Shown here: one piece after another, positions 8,135 through 16,620 of the stretch
How positions within the stretch are numbered: the stretch's first letter is position 1
Layout of the letters: the number at the start of each line of letters is the position of its first letter
From: Stappia stellulata
Lineage (GTDB): Bacteria; Pseudomonadota; Alphaproteobacteria; Rhizobiales; Stappiaceae
NCBI RefSeq assembly: GCF_020176715.1
Contig: NZ_JAIVMF010000005.1
Location: 1 to 64,000, forward strand
Length of the DNA: 64,000 nt
Direction of reading: 5' to 3'
Position numbers and translations under genes: made by a program
The notes under the pieces: model-generated
Told to the model about the DNA's origin: nothing
What the model saw: only the letters and a program-made list of their open reading frames with translations
The model's database searches: none

Positions 8135-9079
8135 TCAGGTGTAGAGATAGCGCGTGAAATGGAAAAACAGCGGCGCTGTGAAGGTCAGGCTGTCGATCCG
8201 GTCCATGATGCCGCCGTGCCCGGGAATGAGCGCGCCCGTGTCCTTGACGCCAAGGTCGCGTTTCACGGCCGACACGGTGACATCGCCGATGAAGCCCGCG
8301 CCCGCGATCATCGCGCCGGCAATGCCCGCATGCAGCGCGTCGAAGGGCGTGACCAGCGGCGCGACCAGCACGGCAAGCACCGTGGTCGTCAGCATTCCGC
8401 CCAGAAAGCCCTCCCAGGTCTTCTTCGGGCTGACTTGCGGCACGATCTTGTGCCGGCCGAAGAGTTTGCCCCAGGTGTATTGGGCGACGTCGTTGAACTG
8501 GGTGAGAAACACCAGGAAGAGCAGCAGTCCCGCGCCGGAAGCCGCGGTCCCGCCAACCGAGCCCGGCCCGTCCACCGGCAGCACAAGCAGGAAGGCGGCA
8601 TGGCTGATGGAAAAGACGCAGAGCATCAGCCCCCAGTTCAAGGTGCCGACAGCCTTCAGGAAGCCCTCCGTCTGTTGCGACAAGAGCATCACGAAGGGCA
8701 GGAACAGGAACATGTAGACCGGGATGAACACGGCAAACATGCCGTACCACTCGCTGGACACCCAGTAGTATTGGACCGGGATCGCCAGATAGGCGAAGAA
8801 CAGCACCCGCCGGTCGGCCCGGCGCGTCGGGATCATCGACAGGTATTCCTTGAAGGCCAGGAAGCTGACGAGCGCGAAGATCACGATGGAGAAGGTGCGG
8901 CTGAGGAGGAAGGCCGCGGTGAAGACCGCGATCATCGCCCACCAGCTGGTCGTGCGCTGGACGAGCTCGGAATGATCAGCCGTCGGCTGCAGCCGGGTGA
9001 GGGTGAAGACGATCAGGCTGGCAAGGATCAGGATGCCCCAGATCCCGGCAATCGCGATGTGGATCGGCAGCAGCGTCAT
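8135..9079 (-). CDS. cdsA: Phosphatidate cytidylyltransferase
   Basis: 314 aa with about eight membrane helices. The CdsA family signature is intact near the C-terminus: SAVKRDLGVKDTGALIPGHG followed by GIMDRIDS, containing the K-R-x4-K-D and H-G-G-x2-D-R-x-D residues that bind metal and CTP. It converts phosphatidate plus CTP into CDP-diacylglycerol. The start codon overlaps the stop of the upstream phosphatidyltransferase by four bases. The long N-terminal membrane half resembles the variants found beside CDP-alcohol phosphatidyltransferases rather than the short E. coli-like form. Confidence 0.92.
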   Translation of the reverse strand: MTLLPIHIAIAGIWGILILASLIVFTLTRLQPTADHSELVQRTTSWWAMIAVFTAAFLLSRTFSIVIFALVSFLAFKEYLSMIPTRRADRRVLFFAYLAIPVQYYWVSSEWYGMFAVFIPVYMFLFLPFVMLLSQQTEGFLKAVGTLNWGLMLCVFSISHAAFLLVLPVDGPGSVGGTAASGAGLLLFLVFLTQFNDVAQYTWGKLFGRHKIVPQVSPKKTWEGFLGGMLTTTVLAVLVAPLVTPFDALHAGIAGAMIAGAGFIGDVTVSAVKRDLGVKDTGALIPGHGGIMDRIDSLTFTAPLFFHFTRYLYT

Positions 9080-9696
9080 GGGCGCGGGCCTTCCTGTGTT
9101 TCCGTAAGCGCCTGACGCGCGCGGTTGAAAATGGTCAGGCCCCCGAGCACGGCGGTCGCCGCCAGCACGATGTTGACCACGACGGGACCGATCAGCCCGA
9201 AGCCGATGAAGACCCCGAGCGTGCCGAAGACGACGGCCCTGTCGCTCTTGCCCATCGGGCCGTCGTAGCGCCGCGATGCGCCGATCTGGATGCCGACGAC
9301 GCCCGTCATCTCGCCGATCACGGCCAGCAGGCAGATGGCGACCGGCAGCCAGCCCGCGACACCGGGCAGGAGCGCGAAGGGCAGATAAAGAGCGATATCC
9401 GAGACGACGTCGCCAAGCTCGTTGAGCACGGCGCCGAGCCGGGAGCTCTGGTCGTGCTCGCGCGCGAGCATCCCGTCGACGGCGTTGAGCGCCATGCGCA
9501 GGAACAGGAGCACGGGCAGCAGGACCAAGGGCAGCGGATGGCCTGGCGCGAGCGCCAACGCCGCGCCGCCGGCAAGCGACAGCCCGACGGCGGCAAGCGT
9601 CACCTGGTTGGCGGTGATGCCGGCGCGCGCCAGACGCCCGACGAGCGGACGCAGGAGGCCTTGGAAGCGGCTTTTCAGATCGTAGATCGAGGGCAT
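9076..9696 (-). CDS. CDP-alcohol phosphatidyltransferase family protein, atypical motif
   Basis: 206 aa from the ATG that begins MPSIYDLKSRFQ (an in-frame ATG 18 codons upstream, 9750, would add a hydrophobic leader). About six membrane helices. The family motif D-x2-DG-x2-AR-x8-G-x3-D-x3-D appears as N-A-V-DGMLAR, then eight residues, then G-A-V-L-N-E-L-G-D: the first and third Asp are Asn. The family condenses CDP-diacylglycerol with an alcohol such as glycerol phosphate, serine, inositol phosphate or choline; here the acceptor is unknown. It is the first gene of the lipid cassette and supplies the likely use for the CDP-diacylglycerol made by the next gene. Confidence 0.82.
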   Translation of the reverse strand: MPSIYDLKSRFQGLLRPLVGRLARAGITANQVTLAAVGLSLAGGAALALAPGHPLPLVLLPVLLFLRMALNAVDGMLAREHDQSSRLGAVLNELGDVVSDIALYLPFALLPGVAGWLPVAICLLAVIGEMTGVVGIQIGASRRYDGPMGKSDRAVVFGTLGVFIGFGLIGPVVVNIVLAATAVLGGLTIFNRARQALTETQEGPRP

Positions 9697-9789
9697 GAGA
9701 GTGCCAATTGCGCAGGGTGAAAATGGTAGCGGGACGAAAATCTGAAGCACTCGCGAGACGAGCGCGGCGCCACTATAGGGCCATTCAGC

Positions 9790-10341
9790 TTATCGGTTGA
9801 GCCCAAATGCGGCTGCAAGCATTTCGTTCAGGTCGAACTGTTCGTTGGGGTCAAAAACCAGCGAATAGAAAATCAGTTCGTCGGAAAAGCGGTGTCTTTC
9901 GGAAAGACGCATCGCGCCATAGGGGATGTCGATCTTCACCTCGGGCGCGAAGTTCGGAGGTTTTCCGATTTCGGCTGCTTGTGCACCAACACCCTCGAGC
10001 CACTCAGACGGCAATATCGGTATCCGTGAAAGGCAGGCTTCGACCTGCGACACCAGTGGCTTTGCGCTTGCCGAAATCACGAGCTTCGGGCCCGGACGGT
10101 CCGAAGCGTCGTCCTGCCATCCGTCGTGAAAGGCGATTTCGCCGAATGCGTCATGCCGTGTCTTTGCAAAAGCTGCATAGGCTTTCGTGGTCAGCCGGGG
10201 GTCGGACGAACAGACATAGACAGTTGTGATGTCCTTCGACCAGACCTGTCCTTCCTTCCAGCCGGCCTGCGCCATGTGCAGCGTCACGGAAGACGCGACA
10301 AGCACCGCGACAGCAATCAGGTTTGCTTTTGACAGTGCCAT
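9790..10341 (-). CDS. Secreted protein of unknown function
   Basis: 183 aa from the ATG (a TTG nine codons upstream at 10368 is also possible). An N-terminal hydrophobic stretch ending in HMAQA looks like a cleavable signal peptide, so the protein is probably periplasmic. The mature part contains two Cys (near VYVCSSDP and EACLSR) that could pair, and the segment GAMRLSERHRFSDELIFYSLVFD. I do not recognise the family. It lies immediately downstream of a lipoprotein gene on the same strand and may be cotranscribed with it. Confidence 0.65.
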   Translation of the reverse strand: MALSKANLIAVAVLVASSVTLHMAQAGWKEGQVWSKDITTVYVCSSDPRLTTKAYAAFAKTRHDAFGEIAFHDGWQDDASDRPGPKLVISASAKPLVSQVEACLSRIPILPSEWLEGVGAQAAEIGKPPNFAPEVKIDIPYGAMRLSERHRFSDELIFYSLVFDPNEQFDLNEMLAAAFGLNR

Positions 10342-10370
10342 CCGCGCGGGCGTCTTCCTTCGGTTCAAGT

Positions 10371-10862
10371 TCAGGCGCAGCCGCCGGCGCTTTCCGCCTT
10401 CGCCTTCAGCCCGATCAGGCTCTGGCGCGGGTTGTACTGGGGCTGGGTGAGGGCGAACACCTGCTCAAGTCCGGTGCCGGCATTGTTGACGACAAAGACG
10501 TCCTGCACCACCAGCGTGTCGCAGCGCGTCCCTTGGAAGCGGACGCGGATGCGGAACTTGCGCTCGCCGTTGTCGGAGGGGCCGAACTCGGCGTCGAGGG
10601 CGGGATTGGCCTCCGTCACCGTGCGCTCCAGAACAACCATGTTGGGCTGGTTCTGAGCAATTGGCGTGCCGCGTTCGGTTGCGCTTGCCACGATGCTTCG
10701 ACGGATGGTTTCGGGGTCGGCGCGCACGTTCACCGACTGGGCGCCGGCGGTGACCGTCAGCACCTCGGCCTGGGGGGCGACGGGGGCACTGCTTCTGCGA
10801 CCCGACTGGCAGGCAGCGAGCGCGAGAGCGGCGGCGAGAAGAACGGTCAGGCGGATCAGCAT
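10371..10862 (-). CDS. Predicted lipoprotein of unknown function
   Basis: 163 aa. The frame is open further upstream, but the start chosen gives a lipoprotein signal peptide, MLIRLTVLLAAALALAACQS, with lipobox LAAC, so the mature protein would be lipid-anchored at Cys19 or nearby. The mature domain is about 120 residues, rich in beta-forming segments, with a Cys at RCDTLVVQD and another near the C-terminus (GGCA). It is not a family I recognise. The following secreted protein gene starts about 30 bases downstream. Confidence 0.7.
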   Translation of the reverse strand: MLIRLTVLLAAALALAACQSGRRSSAPVAPQAEVLTVTAGAQSVNVRADPETIRRSIVASATERGTPIAQNQPNMVVLERTVTEANPALDAEFGPSDNGERKFRIRVRFQGTRCDTLVVQDVFVVNNAGTGLEQVFALTQPQYNPRQSLIGLKAKAESAGGCA

Positions 10863-10984
10863 GTCGGGCGGTCCCTTGCGAAAATGTCCACCCCGGCGTG
10901 GCTCGGTCCGGGACGGGTGCCGCGTATAAGCCTTGGCCAAGGATGCAAGGTCAAGGTTAATAAAGCGCATATCAGCCGGTCGCC

Positions 10985-11491
10985 TCAGATCTCCTCGACC
11001 TGTGGCATCCAGGGCAAATCGGTGCTGCCGATGTCAATCCCCAATTGCGACAACAACGTGGTCGCCTGGCCGCGGTGGTGGGTCTGGTGATTGAACAGAT
11101 GCGAGACCAGAAGCCAGCCCGGCTGGCTGCGGGTCTGTCCGTCCAGTCCGCTCGTCCACGACAGGGGGCGTGCCAGCCAGTCCGGCGTCAGCCCGTCGGC
11201 AAAGGCCTCGATTTCCGCATCCATGGCGCGGCGCGCTGAGGCGAGTTCCTCGAAGTCCTCGTAGAGAAGCGTGCCGATGGTGGTGCGCGGATAATCGTTT
11301 CCGGTGAAGCGGCTCATCCAGATTCGGTCGCCCAGAAGGATATGGTCGAGCGTGCCGTGCAACGACTTGAAGAAAGCGCCGCGGTCGGCCTTGCGTGCGG
11401 CGTCGTCAAGCTCTGCGCAGGCGGCGTAGATCTTGCCGTTCATCCAGCTGTTGTAGCGGGCGAAGGTCTGGCAGGTCCTCGGGGTCGTCAT
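10985..11491 (-). CDS. DinB family protein
   Basis: 168 aa four-helix-bundle protein of the DinB/YfiT superfamily. Characteristic segments are ARYNSWMNGKIYAACAEL at the N-terminus, SLHGTLDHILLGDRIWMSRF, and HLFNHQTHHRGQATTLL, which supply the His triad that binds a divalent metal in this family. Members act as thiol-dependent transferases or have unknown roles; the name comes from a damage-inducible Bacillus gene, but no LexA-type box is visible here. It lies 59 bases downstream of the coiled-coil gene of the next cluster, in the same direction. Confidence 0.88.
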   Translation of the reverse strand: MTTPRTCQTFARYNSWMNGKIYAACAELDDAARKADRGAFFKSLHGTLDHILLGDRIWMSRFTGNDYPRTTIGTLLYEDFEELASARRAMDAEIEAFADGLTPDWLARPLSWTSGLDGQTRSQPGWLLVSHLFNHQTHHRGQATTLLSQLGIDIGSTDLPWMPQVEEI

Positions 11492-11550
11492 GATTTTCGC
11501 TCGTCGCTTGCGCCGCCGAGGTGGGGATCACGGCGCGATTCGAAAACTTG

Positions 11551-13002
11551 CTAGAAGGTCTCGCCGGTCTTGAAGCCACCGCCGCCGAAGCTGTCGCCGC
11601 TGCCGAAGCCGCCACCGCCGAAGCCGCCGGCATCACCGCCGCCGCCGCCTCCGGGAAATGTGCCGCCCATGGAGCCGGGCAGTCCGATGCCGCCGGGAAA
11701 GCCGATGTTGCGGCCGTGCCGCTTGCGGCGGCGGCGCGATTTTTCGGCCCGGGTCCAGTAGTCCGCGCCGGACAGGGCGCCCTTGGCAAGCTCGCCGAGG
11801 AGCACGCCGGTCAGGCTGTCGTCGTCGAAGGTGGAGTCCCAGGTGTCGTAGCGCTTGGAGCGGAAGCGCCGCGCGACCTTGGCGAGTTCGTCCCGGCGCT
11901 CCGCCAGTCCGCGCAGGTCGCGCTGATCCGCCTCGATTTCCTGTGCCTTGCGGGCAATCGTGGCGTCGAGATCCTGCAGACGGCGGACGATGCGCTCGTC
12001 CTGCGGCGAGGGCGTGGCGCGCGCCTCCTTCCAAAGGGTCGTGAGTTCCTCCGAGCGCAGCGAGCGCAACAGGGCTTCCTCGGCCGACTTGTAATTCTCG
12101 TCCTCGCCGGCGTGAAGACGCTGCTCGCGCGGCGCCAGCTCCTGGAGGTTTGCCTCCATTGCCTCGAGGCGCTGCGTCAGCTCCTCGATGGCGGTCTCCG
12201 CCGTCTCGATCGCGGCCGCGAGATCCTCTCCGGCGATATCCGCTGCCGCCTGCCGCGACAGATCGCCGAGTTTTGCCATCTCCGTTTCCACGTCCGCCTC
12301 CCGGTCTCCGGCATAGGCATCCAGGCGTTCCGGGATTTCCACCAGCATCGCGTAATTCGGGCGGGCATCGGAGTAGCGCACCAGCCGGGCGACCCAGCGG
12401 TCGAGCATGCGCACGATCCCGCGCGAGGCATAGTCCGGCGTCGCAAATCCGCGCTGCCACAGATAGAGGAACAGCGGATCGCTCTCGTAGGCGGTGCCTT
12501 TTTCGGCGCGGTCCGCCTTGGCCTGGTCGGCTTTGGCGCGGGCGGCCGTTGCCATGGTGCGCGCGGCCTCGACCGCTTGCTGCTGCGCCTGAAAGGCGGG
12601 ATCGGCCTCAAGCCGGGCGTCGACATCCTCCAGAATGCCGTCGAGCCGGTCGCTGGCCGCATCCCGTTCCCGGGTCAGGCGCCGGCGCTCCTCGGTCGCA
12701 TCCGCGATGTCGCGTTCCAGCGCCTCTCGTTCCGCGCGCAATGCGGACAGCGCAAGCTCGCGCTGTTCCAGATGGTGGCGCGCCTTGGCCTCGTCCTTGT
12801 CGATGCGCTGGCCGAAGGCCCGGTCGCCGCCGTCGCGCAGGCGGAAGCGGGCAAGCTCGCGGTAGGCTTCCAGTTCCTGCGCGCGCATGTCGTTGAGTTC
12901 GCGCATGGACTGTTCGACCCGCCGCGTCAGCCGCGATTCCTCGCCGCGCAAGTCGTTGAGCGTCCGTTCGATGGACCCGAGGGTCTGGCGTCCACTCACC
13001 AT
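11551..13002 (-). CDS. Long coiled-coil protein with glycine-rich tail, unknown function
   Basis: 483 aa. The N-terminal 260 residues are almost continuous heptad-like helix with many Arg, Glu and Ala residues, interrupted by a more globular patch (DPLFLYLWQRGFATPDYASRGI, then MLDRWVARLVRYSDARPNYAMLVEIPERLDAYA). A second coiled coil follows to about residue 400. The segment YDTWDSTFDDDSLTGVLLGELAKGALSGADYW precedes a basic stretch (RRRRKR) and an extreme Gly-rich tail of about 55 residues (GGGFGSGDSFGGGGF) with no membrane helix. It is the third gene of a three-gene minus-strand cluster and shares no motif I can tie to a function. Confidence 0.8.
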   Translation of the reverse strand: MVSGRQTLGSIERTLNDLRGEESRLTRRVEQSMRELNDMRAQELEAYRELARFRLRDGGDRAFGQRIDKDEAKARHHLEQRELALSALRAEREALERDIADATEERRRLTRERDAASDRLDGILEDVDARLEADPAFQAQQQAVEAARTMATAARAKADQAKADRAEKGTAYESDPLFLYLWQRGFATPDYASRGIVRMLDRWVARLVRYSDARPNYAMLVEIPERLDAYAGDREADVETEMAKLGDLSRQAAADIAGEDLAAAIETAETAIEELTQRLEAMEANLQELAPREQRLHAGEDENYKSAEEALLRSLRSEELTTLWKEARATPSPQDERIVRRLQDLDATIARKAQEIEADQRDLRGLAERRDELAKVARRFRSKRYDTWDSTFDDDSLTGVLLGELAKGALSGADYWTRAEKSRRRRKRHGRNIGFPGGIGLPGSMGGTFPGGGGGGDAGGFGGGGFGSGDSFGGGGFKTGETF

Positions 13003-13021
13003 CTTAGCTGCACCTCAAAGC

Positions 13022-13960
13022 CTACCATTTCGTGATCGCCCCGGTCTCGACCGCGGCATTCCAGACCGGCTCGAGACGCCCGCTCGTCTTGGTGCCGAGG
13101 ATCGCGTTCTGGACGATGCCGTCCTCCTCCTTGTCCTGGCGCACGGCATCGAAGGTGCGCTTGGGAACGCGCTGGGCCCAGATCTCGACCGTGGTCGCTT
13201 CGCCGTCTTCCTCGGAGATGACCTCGCGCGGGAGCACCTTGCCGTCGGGCGCGACCGCCTCGACGACCAGATAGTAGTTGCGGGTGGCGCGGTTGACGTC
13301 GGGAATGCGGGTGACGCCGGTCGGCACACCCGGCCGCGACACGATGCGCACGTCATAGGTCTCGCGCAGCCGCGCCTCGAGCGCGCGCAGATCGGCGATC
13401 GCGCCCCGCGCGGCCTCGGCGTCGCCGGCCGCCGCCGCCGATGTCGCGATCGCCGCCAGCGTTTCGGCCTGGGTGCGCGCCGCGTCCACTTCCGCAAGGT
13501 CGGAAATCCGCGCGCGAAGCGCGGCCGCGTCCGCCGGAAGCGTTTCGCTCAACTCGATGCGCAGCGCCTCCGCCGCCCGCTCGCGCGGCACGACGACCAG
13601 ATAGCGCCAGGCCAGCAGGGCGGCCGCCAGAACCAGAAGCGCGATCAGCAGCGCCTTTCCCCAGCGCGCGCGGGTCACGTAGATGAGCGCCAGCGTGCGC
13701 TGGAAGCCCGCTGCCGGCGGGGCGTAGACAAAGCGGTTCTGCTTCAGGCTTTCGACGCCTTCCTGCAGGATCCGGTCCGGGACCTCGATGCCCTGGCTGC
13801 GATAGAGGTCGCGCAGGCGGGCGATCATCTGGGCGTCGCGCTGGTCGGAGTCGAGCTCCTTGAGCGCGACCCTCTCGTCGTGGCGAAGCGTGTCCACGAC
13901 GTCCATGGCCATCATCAGTTCGTCGAGTGGCGCCTTCTTGGAGGCGGTGTCGGAGGGCAT
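13022..13960 (-). CDS. DUF6384-like single-pass membrane protein
   Basis: 312 aa from the ATG (a TTG six codons upstream extends the frame). The N-terminus contains PLDELMMAMDVVDTLRHDER, then about 70 residues of helix, a basic linker, one membrane helix at about residues 102-120 (ALLIALLVLAAALLAWRYLVV), an Ala-rich helical hairpin, and a C-terminal beta-rich domain (NYYLVVEAVAPDGKVLP, VEIWAQRVPKRTFDAVRQDKEEDG). From memory this matches the uncharacterised family DUF6384, seen mainly in Rhizobiales; I could not check. Its position between a helical protein and a coiled-coil protein suggests a membrane anchor for a complex. Confidence 0.72.
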   Translation of the reverse strand: MPSDTASKKAPLDELMMAMDVVDTLRHDERVALKELDSDQRDAQMIARLRDLYRSQGIEVPDRILQEGVESLKQNRFVYAPPAAGFQRTLALIYVTRARWGKALLIALLVLAAALLAWRYLVVVPRERAAEALRIELSETLPADAAALRARISDLAEVDAARTQAETLAAIATSAAAAGDAEAARGAIADLRALEARLRETYDVRIVSRPGVPTGVTRIPDVNRATRNYYLVVEAVAPDGKVLPREVISEEDGEATTVEIWAQRVPKRTFDAVRQDKEEDGIVQNAILGTKTSGRLEPVWNAAVETGAITKW

Positions 13961-14097
13961 GCACTCGTTCCCGTTCAACAGCTGTCATGCGATCCCGCCC
14001 GGCCGGTGGCCATACCGCCTGCGGGTCGGTCCTCACGGTTGCGGCCGGGCGGTGATCCCGCCGCGGCCGCTGCTTGCCAAGATGCCCGACGCGCGGC

Positions 14098-15315
14098 TCA
14101 CGCGCCGATCATGTTGCCCTGCGCGGCGAGCTTGGCGAGCCGGCGCTTGCCGTCCTCGACCGCATCGCGGATTTCCTCGGAATTCTTGGTCGACATCACG
14201 CGCATCTCGTTGATGATCTCGCGCGAGTTGACCTGGAAATTGATCACCGAATCCACCAGCTTCTTGACTGCGGCGGCCTGAACCGTGGGGCCGTATCCGG
14301 CCTTGAGCGCGGCTTCCTGCACCGCGTCGCCGATCTCGGCGAGCGTCTCCAGCGACTTGGACACGCCGTCCTTCATCGCGTTCAGCGTCTCGGTGGATTC
14401 ATGCAGGCCCTGAAGCCCCGTGAAGGAGGCGTTCAGCGCGGTCAGCACGGAATCATTGGTGGAGAAGAAGCTCACCGCCTGCGAGTAGACCCGCTCCTTG
14501 GCGTTGGTCGTCTGCATCAGGCGCGCCATGATGACTTCCGACGTGTTGTAGCCGATCGTCAGGTTGTCGGAGAGGTCCTTTGCGACCTGGTAGCGCTTCT
14601 CCTCGTCCTGCATCACGCGCATCTTCTCGTCGCGGGCAAGCTCCAGACGCGCCTTTCCGGCCGGATCGTCCCCGGCATAGGCCTCGACGGTCTTGTTGGC
14701 TTCCTCAAGGCCGGCCTTGGCGGCATCGAGCTTGGCGCTTGCGGTCTGCAGCACCTCCAGTGCCAGGACCTCGGCCTGTTTCAGCGCGCCGCGGAAATCG
14801 CGATAGGCTTCGAGGATGCGCTGCTCGCGCTCGATCTGGTCCTTGGTGTCGCGCGCCACGTCCAGATAGGTGTCGCGGATCTTGCCGAAGCGGTCGGAGA
14901 CCGTGCCCCGCGTCATGTCCCGCCACTTGTTCGACAGGCCTTCCATGAAGGAGATCTTGCCGTCGGAGAGCTGGTCGACCATGGCCTTGGCGTCGTCGCG
15001 GATCGAGTTGAACGCCTCGGTGATCGCCTCGTAGCGATCGCCGATGGACATGGCCTGGATCTCGTTGCGCACCACCTCGTTGAAGGTCTGCGCCTGGCCG
15101 AGGGTCCGGGTGATCACGGCGATCTTGTCCGGCGACAGGTCGGAAATCTTCTCGAGCAGCGCGTTGATCGGCGCCTCAGCGGTGCTGCCGGGCATCAGGC
15201 CCATGTCCCGCAGGGCGCCCATCGCGCGGTCGAGATACTGCATGGGCGACAGGGCGGTTCCCGCCGTTGCCTGCGGGGCCATTTGCGTATCCGACATTGC
15301 CGTTGTCTCCGCCAT
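14098..15315 (-). CDS. Helical TelA-like protein of unknown function
   Basis: 405 aa from the ATG with an AGAGGA ribosome-binding sequence about six bases upstream. No signal peptide or membrane helix. After a disordered start, the protein is almost all helix: SPMQYLDRAMGALRDMG, a central block (DQIEREQRILEAYRDFRGAL), and a C-terminal block with NDSVLTALNASFTGLQGLHE and KKLVDSVINFQVNSREIINEMR. The length and the string of helices ending in T/N/E/A segments recall the toxic-anion-resistance (TelA) family, but similarity is remote. First gene of the 15.3-11.5 kb cluster, 137 bases before the DUF6384-like gene. Confidence 0.75.
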   Translation of the reverse strand: MAETTAMSDTQMAPQATAGTALSPMQYLDRAMGALRDMGLMPGSTAEAPINALLEKISDLSPDKIAVITRTLGQAQTFNEVVRNEIQAMSIGDRYEAITEAFNSIRDDAKAMVDQLSDGKISFMEGLSNKWRDMTRGTVSDRFGKIRDTYLDVARDTKDQIEREQRILEAYRDFRGALKQAEVLALEVLQTASAKLDAAKAGLEEANKTVEAYAGDDPAGKARLELARDEKMRVMQDEEKRYQVAKDLSDNLTIGYNTSEVIMARLMQTTNAKERVYSQAVSFFSTNDSVLTALNASFTGLQGLHESTETLNAMKDGVSKSLETLAEIGDAVQEAALKAGYGPTVQAAAVKKLVDSVINFQVNSREIINEMRVMSTKNSEEIRDAVEDGKRRLAKLAAQGNMIGA

Positions 15316-15525
15316 TGTGCGTCCTCTGTCTTCAGTTTTCGCCAGGCCCGGTTGCGGCGCCATGGCGAAAGGGACCCGATATCAAGTTCCGGCCGTGGTG
15401 CGCCGGATCGTTCATGCGCCCTTCGCGTCCGGCGTTTCCGGTGCCGCGCGTGGTGCGCGAAGCTGAGTTAAGCACATTCCCTGTGACAGTTACACGCCCC
15501 AGGCCGCCGCGATGCGAGATGCGGT

Positions 15526-16479
15526 CTAAGGTGTTGCGTCCATGCCCGCCCGGGCGTCGCAAACGGCGATCCGCGCGGCCAGACGGGCGTTGTTCCTGAC
15601 CAGCGCGATGTTGGTGTCCAGACTGCGTCCGCCGGTCATCTCGTAGACAAGGGCAAGCACGAAGGGCGTTACATCCTTGCCGGAAATGCCGCGTTTCGCG
15701 GCCTCCGCCACGGCCGCGTCGATGATGCCGGCCATTTCGGCGGCCGGGATCTCGGCGCTTTCGGGAACCGGGTTTGCGACCAGCACGCCGCCATGACCGG
15801 GAAAGCTCCGGCGAACGGCCAGAAGCTCGGCGATCTCCTCGGGCGTATCCAGCCGGTAGGGCGCGGGCAGGCCGCTGGAACGCGACCAGAAGGCGGGGAA
15901 ATCGTCGGTGCCATAGGCAACGACGGGAACGCCGCGGGTCTCCAGCACTTCCAGCGTCTTCGGCAGATCCAGAAGCGCTTTCGCACCGGCGGCGACCACG
16001 CAGACCGGCGTGCGGGCCAGTTCCTCCAGGTCGGCGGAAATGTCGAAGCTTTCCTGCGCGCCCCGATGCACGCCGCCGATGCCGCCTGTGGCAAAGACCG
16101 AAATGCCGGCGGCATCGGCCGCCATCATCGTCGCCGCGACCGTGGTCGATCCGGTGCGCCGGGTGGCGAGCGCGAAGGCGAGATCGGCGCGCGAGCATTT
16201 CATCGCGGTCTTTGCTTCGGCAAGCAGCTCCATCTCGCCGTCCGAAAGCCCGACATGCAGCTTCCCGTCGAGGGCCGCGATGGTCGCCGGTACGGCGCCT
16301 TGCGCGCGAATGTCGGCCTCCACCTGACGCGCGGTTTCCGCGTTCTTCGGCCAGGGCATGCCATGGGTGATGATGGTCGATTCCAATGCCACGACGGCCT
16401 GGCCGGCGGCGCGGGCGTCCGCCACTTCCGCGCTCAGCACGATCTGCGAATTGGGGAGGGAAGAGAGCCTGGTCGACAT
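15526..16479 (-). CDS. psuG: Pseudouridine-5'-phosphate glycosidase
   Basis: 317 aa from the ATG that begins MSTRLSSLPN. Family segments include VVALESTIITHGMPWP near the N-terminus (active-site Glu in ALEST), GLSDGEMELL, CSRADLAFALATRRTGSTTVAATM, ATGGIGGVHRGAQESFDISADL and AAGAKALLDLPKTLEVLETRG. PsuG cleaves or forms the C-glycosidic bond between uracil and ribose 5-phosphate in pseudouridine catabolism; relatives are IndA of indigoidine clusters. The PfkB-family kinase gene lies just upstream in the same direction, giving the standard kinase-glycosidase pair. Confidence 0.93.
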   Translation of the reverse strand: MSTRLSSLPNSQIVLSAEVADARAAGQAVVALESTIITHGMPWPKNAETARQVEADIRAQGAVPATIAALDGKLHVGLSDGEMELLAEAKTAMKCSRADLAFALATRRTGSTTVAATMMAADAAGISVFATGGIGGVHRGAQESFDISADLEELARTPVCVVAAGAKALLDLPKTLEVLETRGVPVVAYGTDDFPAFWSRSSGLPAPYRLDTPEEIAELLAVRRSFPGHGGVLVANPVPESAEIPAAEMAGIIDAAVAEAAKRGISGKDVTPFVLALVYEMTGGRSLDTNIALVRNNARLAARIAVCDARAGMDATP

Positions 16480-16620
16480 GTGTGCCTCGAAGTCCGGTGC
16501 GCGGAGCAAAGGGTCGGATCCGCGCGATGCGCGCCGGCGCCCTTATAGGCGCGCGAGCAGCACCGCGTCGAGACGCATGTCGTCGCGGTGCTGCGGTTTT
16601 TCCGGCCTGTAACCGGGCGG

